Part shown: positions 53,602 through 64,000 of the stretch, piece after piece
How positions within the stretch are numbered: the first letter of the stretch is position 1
Layout of the letters: the number at the start of each line of letters is the position of its first letter
Source: Takakia lepidozioides
Lineage: Eukaryota > Streptophyta > Takakiopsida > Takakiales > Takakiaceae
Length of the DNA stretch: 64,000 bases
Assembly (NCBI GenBank): GCA_030704615.1
Contig: CM060732.1
Coordinates: 59,563,053 to 59,627,052 of the forward strand
Direction: 5' to 3'
The notes under the pieces: model-generated
Told to the model about the DNA's origin: nothing
The model's input: only the letters and a program-made list of their open reading frames with translations
Databases searched by the model: none
Position numbers and translations under genes: made by a program

Positions 53602-55787
53602 TCAGCAGAACTTCCAGTGATTATTGCAGTTCACACAAGTCACATATGTAGTCATGGGTTCATCAGCACTCCGAGTCTGCATTTGGAAGTATGTGCATTT
53701 GCGCTGTTTACACTTGGAGCACCTGAATTGGTCTGTGGAAGCTGCCTGCTTCAGGCCCCGTTCACACTCAAATAAAGCCTTTGCTTTAATCTCATCGTTC
53801 TCCTTCTTCCTTTGATCACTTGCCATGTCTTCGGCTGTCATTGTAAGCAACTCCTCAGGTTCAATCTCGCCCAGTAACACCCTCCGCCTAAAGTCCGGGT
53901 TGTTTCCATCCTTCAAGTTGAACATGATGGACCTGAAGCCCACATCCACAAAGAGTTCAAGAATATACAAATAAAGAAACTTCTGTGTTATCCAATGCAT
54001 TGAGTCAAGTAGAGGGTAGCCATGGTTGATCAGAAAAACAATGTCTCGGCACAAAGAATGCTGAGGCCCCATCAGAGATCGTTGAGCACCTTGGAAGCCA
54101 AGTGCATCAGCTGTGAGCACATTAGCACGGGCCTTTGAAAGGGTTGTGAACCCTTAGGTAACTGGCTACCTTAGCCAGGTCCTTGTTGTGGTGCATATTA
54201 GAAAATGAACTTCACCTATGTAAACAACAACGATCCATCCAGGTCTGATGTGGCAAATTAAAAGTGCACAATACGATATTTAAAGCAGACACTGAAACAA
54301 AAAGGAAATTGCTCTGCAGACACAGCCACCATCAAACTGATAGGCCCCAAAACACAGGCCCAAAATAGTATGAGCACTAACAGCTATGGAAAGAAAAAAA
54401 AAAGAGTAGTGTGCATAGTCATTCAATCAAGCAAATAACTGCCTACCTGTACTTCGCTTTCTCTTTTCCCTTGGAAAGCCCAAATTTTCCAAACATCGTG
54501 TTCTCCACAGCTACTGCGACATTGATCAGATCAATGCCTTTTGCCCTCTCCAATTCAGCTCCAGTTGCCTCGCTCCACACCTTTGCAAGAGCTTCCACCA
54601 AAAGCTCGCGATATCGGTCCCGTGTGGCATCTCCACCGGTTTTGGGTATCTTGCCAAGCTTTGGCCCCATGCCACTGTTTGTTGGAGGGGCTGGTGAAAT
54701 GGGTGCAAGACTAGTAACCTTTGTTTCCACTTTCACTTTTGTTTCCACTTTCACATGCGTAACTCTCTCACTCTTTGTCAAGGTCTGGGGATTTCTGGCT
54801 ACTACCTCAGGCTTCGGAGAAACGCTTTTACAGGAAGAAGGTGTGGTCCCATTCTTGGATATAGCTTCCATGGCTACGACCTTCTTCCATGCCTCTAAAA
54901 GGTCATGTGCTGCCGCAGCAATATTAGAACGTGGGTTCTTCGTGAGTTTCCGCAAACGTTTGCCCACCTGTACTACCAACACTCATCAAACTGACCACAT
55001 TCAAAATCAAAGAGAATATACTTATCAGACTAGGCTGGCTAGTCGCAAACCCTGGGGTCAGTCCGAATGGAGCTGAGACCAAGGTCGAAGACACATATAA
55101 TTAATTGGCCTCATAACACCATATACCAGTGAACTATGAGCAGAGAAGCGATATAGCCACAGGATGGACGTTCAGTAGTGGGTCCTACCTTAAGAATAGA
55201 CTCTATTTTGGCCTTACAGCTTTTCTTAGGGAAACTCTAAATTTTCCCTGACAATAACTACCCAACAACGACCCAACGAAGATGAGCAAGAAAGAAATAC
55301 GAAAAATTCTAAGACATGTGCAGAAGACCTAGAAAGCCAAGAGGTCCCAAGAGAGAGAAAACCAATCCTCCCAAAATCTAGTTCCCAAAAAAAGGTTGTC
55401 ATCAGCAGAACAGTAATACTTCTCTCCAAAAAAGACTAGAAATTCTAAGACAATAAATAGAATGAAGTTCATTCACACCTAAGAATGAGAAGTTTACCGG
55501 GAAATTCACATCAACGGGTAAGAACGGGCAGAGATACATTGCAAGCTTATACTTCGTTTGTAAGTGTCATCTGGTGGAATAGGTTTTAGAAGAACTACGA
55601 GACAACCCACCTGGGTGGTCAGGAGGAGGGAGGTGGACACGGGCAGGGCGTGCATGGCCTTCAGAGCTTCAATGCATCGCACCTCCTCTGCTTCCACTGC
55701 CCCTGCATCCAACGATGCCCTTTCTGCAGCCTTGTTCGCCTTTTCAAACAGCTGCACCAACTGCGCGTCTTCCCCCTTCTCTGTCAT
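53602..55787 (-). CDS. TFIIS: Transcription elongation factor S-II (TFIIS)
   Basis: Three exons, 55787-55611, 54967-54447 and 53932-53602, join at GT-AG sites in consistent phase to give 342 residues, near the plant family size. Residues 1-95 form the TFIIS N-terminal (LW) domain, ending RSNIAAAAHDLLEAWKKVV. A Ser/Pro/Val-rich linker follows. The polymerase-binding middle domain is at about 170-290 (YRELLVEAL, YRSIMFNLKDGNNPDFRRRV, AEDMASDQRKKEN). The C-terminal zinc ribbon has CSKCKQRKC and CVNCNNHWKFC, with the acidic hairpin RSADEP. TFIIS enters the RNA polymerase II funnel and stimulates transcript cleavage by arrested polymerase. All catalytic and zinc-binding residues are present, so the gene looks intact. 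Confidence 0.95.
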
Positions 55788-57057
55788 CTCTCCACCCCTG
55801 TAGCTGGTGGACCTAAGCCCTATGGAACCCCGAAAAAACGACCCACCAAGAACCTGCTGTGAACACAGCGGGTATCAAATCTTCCAAAGAGACCCCACAA
55901 GTCTCTGACTACCATGTGAAGGCGTAAACAGCGAAAAAAACTCAGAATTCAAATGCCTATTTGGGTCTCTCTCAATCTTCCTCTCCTACTCTCAATTCCT
56001 GAAAGAGTCAGGCTAAGCGACGAACGCTACAATTACATCTTGGGATTCTGGGCGGCTGATCAAAACTTGGCCTTGGCATAACTGCTCTACGGAATCACAC
56101 CCCTCGCCAACTAACCCCAGAAACCCACTGAAACAGGGAAGGAAGAAAGGAAAGCTTTGAGAACCGAGAATGAACCGAGAATCGGTGAATCTCCCGTCAG
56201 GAAACCCTAAAAATAATATACATACCAAAAAATATATATATATAGAAAAAATTGAGCTTACCAATTTTATGCATTCATCCAGAAATATCTGAATGTCCAG
56301 TGAGTGGATGAATGAACGATATACTGATTGGCCTTATGTCACCCTCAACGGAGATTCAGTGAATTCAACAAGACCTTTTCTTTGTCTTCCGGTAAGTACT
56401 TACTGTAGCAGAGCAACAGCCATCATTTGACCACCACCATGCCCAACACCAAGAAGGGAAAGAGATAACTGTGAGTTCCTACAATCCCCATTGGGCCATT
56501 TAGAGTGGGACTGGGTCATATCAAGGTCACAAATCCTACAGGACAAAGGCTTGGTCCCATTTAGAATCTGAGACCAATTTGAGTTGAGGCAGGATATTAA
56601 CTTGATGGACAGGCGATTGTGTGTTTTCGTAGGATCTTAATGTCAAAAAGCATCTGAGTGGCGGCCATTTAGAAATAAGCACTTACAAATTCTTTCCCAG
56701 ATCACGATTGGACCATATCAGTGAAGGGTCGCCGCGTACTTAGACACTACCAATATGGTTTGCCATACTTTAGAAATTGGAAACTCTGTTTCTGACAACA
56801 GGAGCAGCAACTGTTCCCCACGGCTATCTTAGCTAATGAATTGCATGCCAAGCTAGAAGGATATTGCAAAAGGACATGCACTTCAACTTCAGTATTGAGT
56901 GTAAAGAATTGCAGTAGCATAACAAGGAAAAAGGTTGAGCAGACTGATGGGCTCTGATTGTTCCACTAGACCATGCACCCATTTGCAAGGGGCAGGTGAA
57001 AGAAACCTCCCAAACCCGCAAAACTGTCACTACATCCACACTCAATCAAAACTAGCC
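55788..57057. other. Intergenic region between TFIIS and RPL13
   Basis: The right part lies downstream of RPL13 and the left part upstream of TFIIS, both genes being on the minus strand. An AT-rich run lies at 56214-56250. No gene is seen. Confidence 0.5.
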
Positions 57058-59085
57058 TTACTTCTTCTCATCTTTCTCAGCCTCTGCAGCCTTCTTCTTG
57101 CGAATGCCTACCAACCTTTCATTCATCCTCTCCAACCGCAGTTTCTGATAGCCTTTCACTGCCTTCATCTCCTTGGTGACAGCCACCAAGTCTGCTGTTG
57201 GTCGGGGCTTCACAATAGGTAACACTGGCCCTTGGATCTGGATTACACTAGCCAGGTCCTCTGGGCTTGAGTCTCCCACCTGCCTCACACAGCAAAACCA
57301 TGGATGAGTTCATCACAATCCATAACACTTCATTGTATGTAAGGTTGAAATCGGCAGGAAGTAGTGGAAGACCATCAGAAACTCTAGCAACGGACTGAAA
57401 GTCACAAGATGTTTACCTTGGCCTTCCGCGATCGCCGTGGGAAGACAATCAACTTAGCCCTGTATGTGTTGAGACGGTTGACATTCTCCTGTAAACTCTC
57501 CAAGCATCGGTTCTTGCGACGGTGATCCACAGCAATCCCAATAGTGGGTGCAAGCTTCTTTGAGATACCTGCAGCCTGCAGACAAAGAGAGCACTGAGAT
57601 TATAACCTAAACCATCAAATCAAGTCTAGCATCGAGTATACTTTTCAACAAACACTGCATATTGGCGAGTTCTGCTGGCATGTCAGAATTATAAAAATGA
57701 ACACGAGATTATAGCCATTCCAGGACTATCCTTACAAATCCAAAAATAATCGTGAGTTCCGAGAGATCAGAGGATGTGAGAGTGACCATTTTGTCCACAC
57801 ACAGTTTGACTCAAAAGGTTGTCCAATACCATTACATTAAACTGGTGAAATCAGAGTTAACAGTAAAAACATTTAGTGGAGGTAACAGGCGACAGACCTT
57901 CAGCTCCTCCAGCGTGAAGCCTCGTCCGGCCCGAATCTTGGAATTGTATTCCTAAACCATCAAATCAAGTCTAGCATCGAGTATACTTTTCAACAAAACT
58001 GCATATTGGCGAGTTCTGCTGGCATGTCAGAATTATAAAATGAACACGAGATTATAGCCCTTCCAGGACTATCCTTACAAATCCAAAATAATCGTGAGTT
58101 CCGAGAGATCAGCTGATGTGAGAGTGACCATTTTGTCCCACACAGTTTGACTCAAAGGTTGTCCAATACCATTACATTAAACTGGTGAAATCAGAGTTAA
58201 CAGTAAAAACATTTAGTGGAGGTAACAGGCGACAGACCTTCAGCTCCTCCAGCGTGAAGCCTCGTCCGGCCGAATCTTGGAATTTTGACTCAAAGGTTGT
58301 CCAATACCATTACATTAAACTGGTGAAATCAGAGTTAACAGTAAAAACATTTAGTGGAGGTAACAGGCGACAGACCTTCAGCTCCTCCAGCGTGAAGCCT
58401 CGTCCGGCCCGAATCTTGGAATTGTATTTCAGAGTTTGGGAATGGACCCCTGGCCGTAATGGGCCAGCAGTAGGACGAGGGAACACTGCCACAGCCTTCT
58501 TCTGGCGGACTGCAATGGGCCATCACAATCGAAAATACACAAGGCACATGTTATATACTCCACCATGCCTACTAATGACCAGCGGTTAGTCTCTCTGCCT
58601 TCGGGCTAAGCTCTGCCCCTGTAGGGTAAAACAACCCTATGACCGTTATCACTGATTACAGCATTCCTGGCAGAGCAGCCCTTGAGCTGGCAAATCTGTG
58701 GATTCAAACGTCTATCCGGGTTGATAATGGAGGAGATGCCAGCTTTCTGAACAGAAAATCTCAGAATTAATTCTGCAGAACCCGCTTTCTGTGAAGCAAC
58801 AAAGCCTAAAATCATGGTCTTCCCCACTGGGGGGGAAAAATCCCGGGAATGAATCACTAGGCAGAGAGCACCCCAAGGGAAACACGAACCACTAACTTCT
58901 CTCTTCTTTCCTAATCATGTTCCTTTGACAAACAGATCCAGTCGCTGTAACAAGATGGTGTGTAACATACCATGCGTCTGCGCTTTTTTTTGCGAGCAGG
59001 TGTGGTTGAACCAGGTCCTCACATAAGACTGCCAGTTCCTTCTTTGAAGTGCCCATTTTGGCACAACATTGTTATGCTTCACCAT
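57058..59085 (-). CDS. RPL13: 60S ribosomal protein L13 (eL13), disrupted or mis-assembled
   Basis: Four exon pieces on the minus strand: 59085-58971 ([18 protein letters not shown]), 58509-58376 ([32 protein letters not shown]), 57575-57417 ([30 protein letters not shown]) and 57279-57058 ([14 protein letters not shown], ending [10 protein letters not shown]). This covers essentially the whole family sequence. Exon 1 has several extra single bases (in CCAAAAT, AAAG, AAGG and after AACCAC) that shift the frame before PARKKKRRR. The end of the second exon is present three times. Ribosomal proteins are rarely tolerated broken, and the lesions are mostly homopolymer-length, so sequencing error is as likely as a pseudogene. 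Confidence 0.8.
57607..58430. repeat. Tandem triplication around an RPL13 exon
   Basis: The segment from TAAACCATCAAATCAAG through the [18 protein letters not shown] exon end occurs at 57607-57950 and 57951-58270. A shorter third copy at 58285-58430 joins the complete exon. The copies differ almost only in homopolymer length (AAAAATG/AAAATG, CCAAAAAT/CCAAAAT, CTCAAAAGG/CTCAAAGG, GGCCCG/GGCCG). Confidence 0.9.
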
Positions 59086-60954
59086 TGTTCAACTCCTGAG
59101 AGGCAAGCACCGAGCCAAAGGATAGAGACGATCCTGCTCGATGGCTGGTGTGTTTTAGGGTTACATCCCTAATTTGCCAGGCCGCGAACACCTAACGATT
59201 GTGGCACGGATGTCGTCAAACAAATCATCCGATATCCGTGATATACGTTACATAATCAAAACTGGGGATTTGTGAGTGACATCTTGAGTTTCACAGTAAT
59301 CGAGTAAAATTATATTTGGGTGACGGCAGTCAAGGATGGTTGGGATGGCAGGGCTGGAGCAGCCGAGCAGAGAGGAAGGCATGAAGTATTGTACGCTATT
59401 ACGCTTGCAAAGAGCACTTTTATCAAAACAGTCGAAACAGTGCAGAAGCAGGTGGACGTTATGGCACATATGGTTAGTTCTATTTCGTTTTAATTCTTTC
59501 TTGCCATTCTCCACCTCCAATCAAGCCATCAGGATGGGACGGATGAGCTCATGAGATATTTCTCGGTGATTATCACTCCATGTTGGTATCTCCCTCGTGT
59601 GTTTTGAGAATTTCAGAGGCTGTAAGTTCTATTTGCCAGAAGGACCTTGTCCGAAGCAGTCAAGTAGAAAGTCTCCCTCATGGTTCTCCCTCTCCCTTGG
59701 AAAGTTATAAACTAGTTGCTGAGCACATTCAAATTAGGTTCAATGAGAGAAAAGAAAGAAAGGAGAGGAAATCACAGGAGAAAGGAAAGAAGAAAGAAGG
59801 AAGGAATTTTACAATATCTAGAAGAGAAAATGCATTTGTGGACATTGGACAGGTTAGATACAAGTAATTTGCTCTCCTAATCGCAGAAACTTGAGTCTGA
59901 AAACCAAGAAAATGAAGAACAGAAAAGAAATGAGAAATGCGCATGTCAACAATGAGAGACTCTGGTAGTGGTCAATAATACTCGAATCAGTTTCTGCGTG
60001 TATGGAGATGGAGAAGACCAGGTCAGCATCCTGCATACACCCTCTGGCGTTAGGGGCAGTCTAATCAGCAAATGGAGCTTGCTATGCAAGGCAAGACGCC
60101 AGATGCTGGAAATCAACTTTGGGATTACCAGCATGTGAAGAAAGCATAAGCCTTTCTCTTCCGATCCAGTGGAAAAATGAGAAGAGTCCTATACCTTGAA
60201 AAGGATTGAGACCAACATTTGACCATGGAATAATCAACTGCTGCATATTCCTTTGTAGCTTGTACTAACATTTTTTGGATGGAAAATAGAAATAAAGTAG
60301 ATACTAAAGAAACAGTCATGTTTACAAGCTCTCTTTCTGTGTGTCAATGTTCAATGAAGGCATGGATCACATATTGTACAGGAGGCTCAGACACTGCTTG
60401 CCATAGTTGAGACAAATGAAATAGGTGCAAGTGACAATGTACCCACTGTAAAAGAGCAGAAAGGGACAGAATTCAAAATGGCCATGGGGCTCCCCTGTTT
60501 GCGAGAGATCATGTGCAACTAAGAGAGAGCTGCAGAGATGACCTTGTGGTAGTGAAGGGGATGGAACTATAGCTGAGGAGAGCTATGAGTTCTGCAGAGT
60601 TCATTGCGCAGGCAAACTTACAATGTGACATGGTGATTGAAGGGAAGCTGACCATACACGGAGAGAGGAAATCAGATCTTTTTTCAGAATTTTTGGAAGG
60701 TAAATCCCTGTTGTAGCATTCTTACACTGTTTTTATACTGTTGGAGAATGGGGTGCTTTTTGTCCAGCTTATCATGCTTGGCTTGCTTTCAAGTTTTATT
60801 TTCTGATTTTCAGGATAATCTTCTGCTGCATAATCTCTTCTTGTGCTACTTATATTTCTTGACTGAGTCTTTCTATCAACTATTCAACTCGCTTCATTCG
60901 CATCCAATGTATTTGAACTGATGGAGTATGAGTCTTAGTGGTTATTTGCTGCTA
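59086..60954. other. Intergenic region
   Basis: A purine-rich stretch (AGAAAGAAAGGAGAGG) lies at 59750-59800. No recognisable coding exon was found. Confidence 0.45.
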
Positions 60955-61330
60955 CTCAAGCAAGCCTCCAGGTTTGACTAGTGGGAAAATGCAGGAGATT
61001 GGTGTGGCTATTTCAGCCGTGTGTTCAAAGTCCTAAACTGAATCGATGGCTGCCTTTATGCAGTTAAACGCTCACAACACCAAGTGCGTCAAGACAGTGA
61101 GAGGTACTGTCTGATTTGCAAAGCCACTTTCCAGACTGCTACCTAGGGTTCAATTTCAGTCTGCACAAGGCTTTTTCTTTGCAGGTTCCCAAACATTCAC
61201 AACTACAACATTCCAGAGAGGTGCACTTATGGAGACTTTGTGGTTGTAGTTGGTTGGAGCAGATCTGCAGTCTTCCAGAAGCTACATTTATATTACTTGG
61301 AGATGTGAGTGTATCGAGGTTTCTTTGAGT
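60955..61330 (+). pseudogene. WEE1: WEE1-like kinase fragment, copy 1
   Basis: Near 60995-61105 the sequence corresponds to the kinase glycine loop and ATP-binding strand of WEE1 (FSRVFKVL, DGCLYAVKRS-type), but the glycine loop is frameshifted. Near 61190-61310 there may be the next exon (degenerate text ending LHLYYLEM, where WEE1 has LYxQLEMC). Substitutions and frame changes make it non-functional. WEE1 phosphorylates CDKs to delay mitosis. Confidence 0.5.
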
Positions 61331-62279
61331 CGGTGCTACACCTGTGTACAATTTAGTTGGAGTGTGGTCTTCCTAGTATTTCAAAAGTTTCTCTTAGGCT
61401 CTTGATGTCTGCATGTTCCTCCCTCCTCTTCTTCTCCTCTCCCCTCTCCCACTTAACATCTGGCCTCATGTTTTCAGACACCGAGCCCACACGGGTTGCA
61501 TCAGCCTGGCTGGAGGACAACCAGCCACACCAGCAGCTGCAGGTCCCCCACCTTTCAGAGCTACCCGATGAAGCAATTTCAGATGTTCCACTTACTGGGA
61601 AAAAATCACAGAAGGAGGAAGCTCAGTCTACAACCCACCCAATTCGCGTGCATTTTCAACGTAACTCTTGCTGGAGCACCTACTGATTGGGGGTTGGTAT
61701 TCCCTGTCCTAGCACCACTGAAGCCTCTCAAAATTGAGATTTGCCAAAGAGTGTCTATGTCTAACTTCTCATCATCATGACAAATTTGGAAGTGCAATCC
61801 GCTATCCATGCAACAATTCAAGTTAACTGTGCTTCACCTATGGTTTGTAGGTCTCCTGGTGCCAATTTTTGGGCAGAACAGCATGTCTCGGTATCGTGTC
61901 CCATACTTGTGAGCTCCTTCGTGATTGTTTGCTTCTCTCGCTTCTGCCCTGCCCACTAGAAGATCCATGGAAGATGCTGCTGTATTTTTTAAGAGATTTT
62001 GCATTCCCATGTGGACCCAAAGTGCTCAGTGGCTTACCTGTATTCACTCCACCATCGTGCAAACGTTGGGGTTTGGTTTGTTGCATGTTTAACAGATGTC
62101 ACATATCTCTCTGTCTATCTGTCTATCCTAGGTTACCCCGGTAGGTTGGAACTTGGAACCCACCATGTCTCCAGGAGGGTTATAAGCATCCCTGGGGCCC
62201 TATGCTCTCAAGGGTAGTTCGGTCATAGGAAACATCAATGAGGACATTTCCTTCCCAGCCAGCCACTAATAAGTGAAGG

Positions 62280-62450
62280 GATATGGGGCAAGCAAGCCTC
62301 CAGGTTTGACAAGCTGTGGGAAAATGAAGGAGATTGGGCGTGGCAAGTTCAGCCGTGTGTTCAAAGTCCTACACCGAATCGGTGGCTGCCTTTATGCAAT
62401 TAAACACTCACAAGTTCAGCTTTATTGTGCCATCAAGTCTTCGGTAAGAT
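62280..62450 (+). pseudogene. WEE1: WEE1-like kinase fragment, copy 2
   Basis: A single exon-like piece with an intact glycine loop and the ATP-binding lysine: EIGRGKFSRVFKVLHRIGGC followed by LYAIKHSQ. It is closely related to copy 1 at the nucleotide level (both preceded by CAAGCAAGCCTCCAGGTTTG). The rest of the kinase domain is not found downstream within the window. Confidence 0.6.
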
Positions 62451-63609
62451 ATTGCCCACTTAACTCTGTGAAAGCCTCTGATATCCCTTGCGATTGAAGT
62501 AGGGAAGTTTAGTATCACCACTTTTCAATAGCCAGAAACCTACCTTTCCAGTCGTTGAGAGCGTCTGGCCTGGAGAACTGGTATATGCAGTTGTTATTGA
62601 GAATCATCACTGTCAGGTGCCTTGCAATCATCAACAAGATCAACCTGTTGTCATGGCCACTGGGGCTTTACCCTGGTACCTCCTCTGCAGTTTCACACTT
62701 GGAGCAACCTTGAGAGCCTGCAGTGCTATGTCATCCGGTGCCCCAGTTCCTTTATGAGACTAGCTGGTATTCTCCGAATGACGTGAGGTGTTGTCGAGAC
62801 AGCTTTAGATTGAAGTTCCCACTCGAGCAAAATGTTTGCCATGAGCTCCGCTATATAGCTCTAACATCCTTTTATGTACTGCTTTGCAGAAGAAATATGA
62901 CGAACTTAAATCAAGAGTAGCTCCAGCAAGCGCATTTGTACGACTTAAAAAGGTGAGGACCTTTTTGCCTCTTGAGAGGTTTACATGCAATTTCTACAAA
63001 GCAGTGGGCGGCTGTGAAATAGGCAACAGCAGCAGAATGATTGAACACTTTGGGTTTGGGATCTTCATATTCCTACTTTTCAGTGATCTTTCAAGCATGA
63101 CTGGTTGTCTACATCCTAGGTACTTCTGTACAGGGGATTAGGGGATTGGTTTCTCAAGTTTTTACATGTCAGGTTTATTTGAATCATTGAGGATACAAGA
63201 ACAAAAAGTAATTTAATGTTTGAGTTACTGCAAACAGCAAGCAGTCAAAACATGCCTGTAAGTAATGTGATTCAAGTCAGATCCTGACCCAAAGGAAGGT
63301 GAAGATGATGGGGTGTCCCAGTGTATCACAAAGCACTCAATTGGGGCTTCCTTTTATGCTCGGCGGACATTTAATCTCTTAGGACATTTTTCAATCTTAT
63401 TGTTATTTTCATTATAGAAGGGAGAGCAATTGACTTATTGGAACAAGATATAGTGCCACCTGAACTTATGACTTAATATGATGATCAGTGGACACAGAAT
63501 TGATGTGAACTATCTAATTGATTAGTCAATATGAACATATTTGAATCTATCTTTTGTCGTAATTTGTTGGATTGAAAATGTCTAAATAAATCATTTGAAT
63601 TATTTAGCA
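62451..63609. other. Unassigned region
   Basis: A short exon-like frame near 62889-62952 (KKYDELKSRVAPASAFVRLKK) is preceded by TTTGCAG and followed by GTGAGG, as for a real exon, but I cannot assign it to a protein. Nothing else is recognised. Confidence 0.35.
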
Positions 63610-63614
63610 ATTCA

Positions 63615-63790
63615 AATTTATAGCACATCGGCTGGTAGCTCACGGGTAAGTGCACAGTGTGTCACCCTGGTGGTTTGAGGGTGAAATCCGCTGCCCCGCC
63701 TGTTGTGAGGATTGTGAGGATTGTTCGGGACCAGTTGGTCTGGTGGTGCCGTTTCCCTACTTGAATAAATCAATAAATAAATAATAATGC
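63615..63790 (+). repeat. tRNA-derived SINE-like element with A-rich tail
   Basis: An A-box-like TGGTAGCTCACGGGTAAG and a B-box-like GGTTTGAGGGTGAAATCC are spaced as in a tRNA. A body with duplicated GTGAGGATT follows, and the unit ends in an AATAAATCAATAAATAAATA tail. No folding as a functional tRNA is evident. It is not the same family as the unit at 200-330. Confidence 0.55.
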
Positions 63791-64000
63791 TGCTAAATAA
63801 AGCAATCTATAACTAAAGCAATTATAGCAATACTCCATAAGTGAAGATAAGATGCACAACAATATAATGCCACCCAAGTGCCACGCGAAATTAACATGTA
63901 TTACGTAGTGACATCTATAATATCAATCTAGCACAAATACCATGAACACACTGGGGGAGCACATTTTCAATGCATTTTCATGCGAATGTGCAATTCTAAA

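Noticed and set aside
58606-58857. An 83-codon minus-strand frame between RPL13 exons
   Set aside because: It lies within the RPL13 intron, has no recognisable domain and no family resemblance.

Overview
The window is nuclear DNA from a repeat-rich plant. Genes carry GT-AG introns. The host-type genes are a plastid-type J8 DnaJ protein, a BAH-PHD chromatin reader, phenylalanine ammonia-lyase (PAL), elongation factor TFIIS, ribosomal protein L13 and pieces of a WEE1-like kinase. Both Ty3/gypsy and Ty1/copia retrotransposons are present. PAL and the BAH-PHD protein suggest a streptophyte, most likely a land plant; a seed-free lineage is possible, but the sequence alone does not settle it. Homopolymer-length noise between tandem copies, and a 500-N gap flanked by the same sequence on both sides, point to a long-read assembly with local errors.

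Layout. 1-13043: a J8-type DnaJ gene (2326-3013), a decayed relative of the transposon gene described below (5087-5729), an intronless BAH-PHD gene (9384-10010), and short repeats and tRNA-derived SINE-like sequence. 13044-40769: one Ty3/gypsy element of Tat/Athila type with ~1-kb LTRs, a decayed gag-pol and extra ORFs downstream of integrase. Nested in its leader/gag region is a 13.86-kb DNA transposon (14450-28308) flanked by a perfect 9-bp direct repeat (GGTAAAGAA). 41481-44402: a PAL pseudogene. 48114-51536: a defective Ty1/copia element. 53602-55787: an intact TFIIS gene. 57058-59085: RPL13 with a triplicated exon. 60955-62450: two WEE1-like kinase fragments. 63610-63790: a second SINE-like unit.

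The most unusual object is the nested transposon. It looks like a Mutator-like element because it has a 9-bp target duplication, inverted ends containing GCTATTTCATGAGC, and an intact three-exon transposase-like gene of about 1139 codons with a C-terminal SWIM finger (minus strand). A second, divergently transcribed gene has ten proposed exons. It appears to encode a ParB/sulfiredoxin-fold domain (DGNHRL motif) joined to a domain ordered like a beta-class (N4-cytosine/N6-adenine) DNA methyltransferase, with an IV-like motif first and a LDLTCGTG motif I last. The element is packed with copies of a palindrome centred on GGCGCC (core AAATTCGGCGCCGAATTT). These lie in a subterminal block, a 2.2-kb central block between the two genes, and a 190-bp tandem array inside an intron of the ParB-methyltransferase gene. 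A working hypothesis is a transposon that carries its own DNA-binding/DNA-modifying protein together with that protein's palindromic target sites. The fold assignments come from motif reading and need profile searches.
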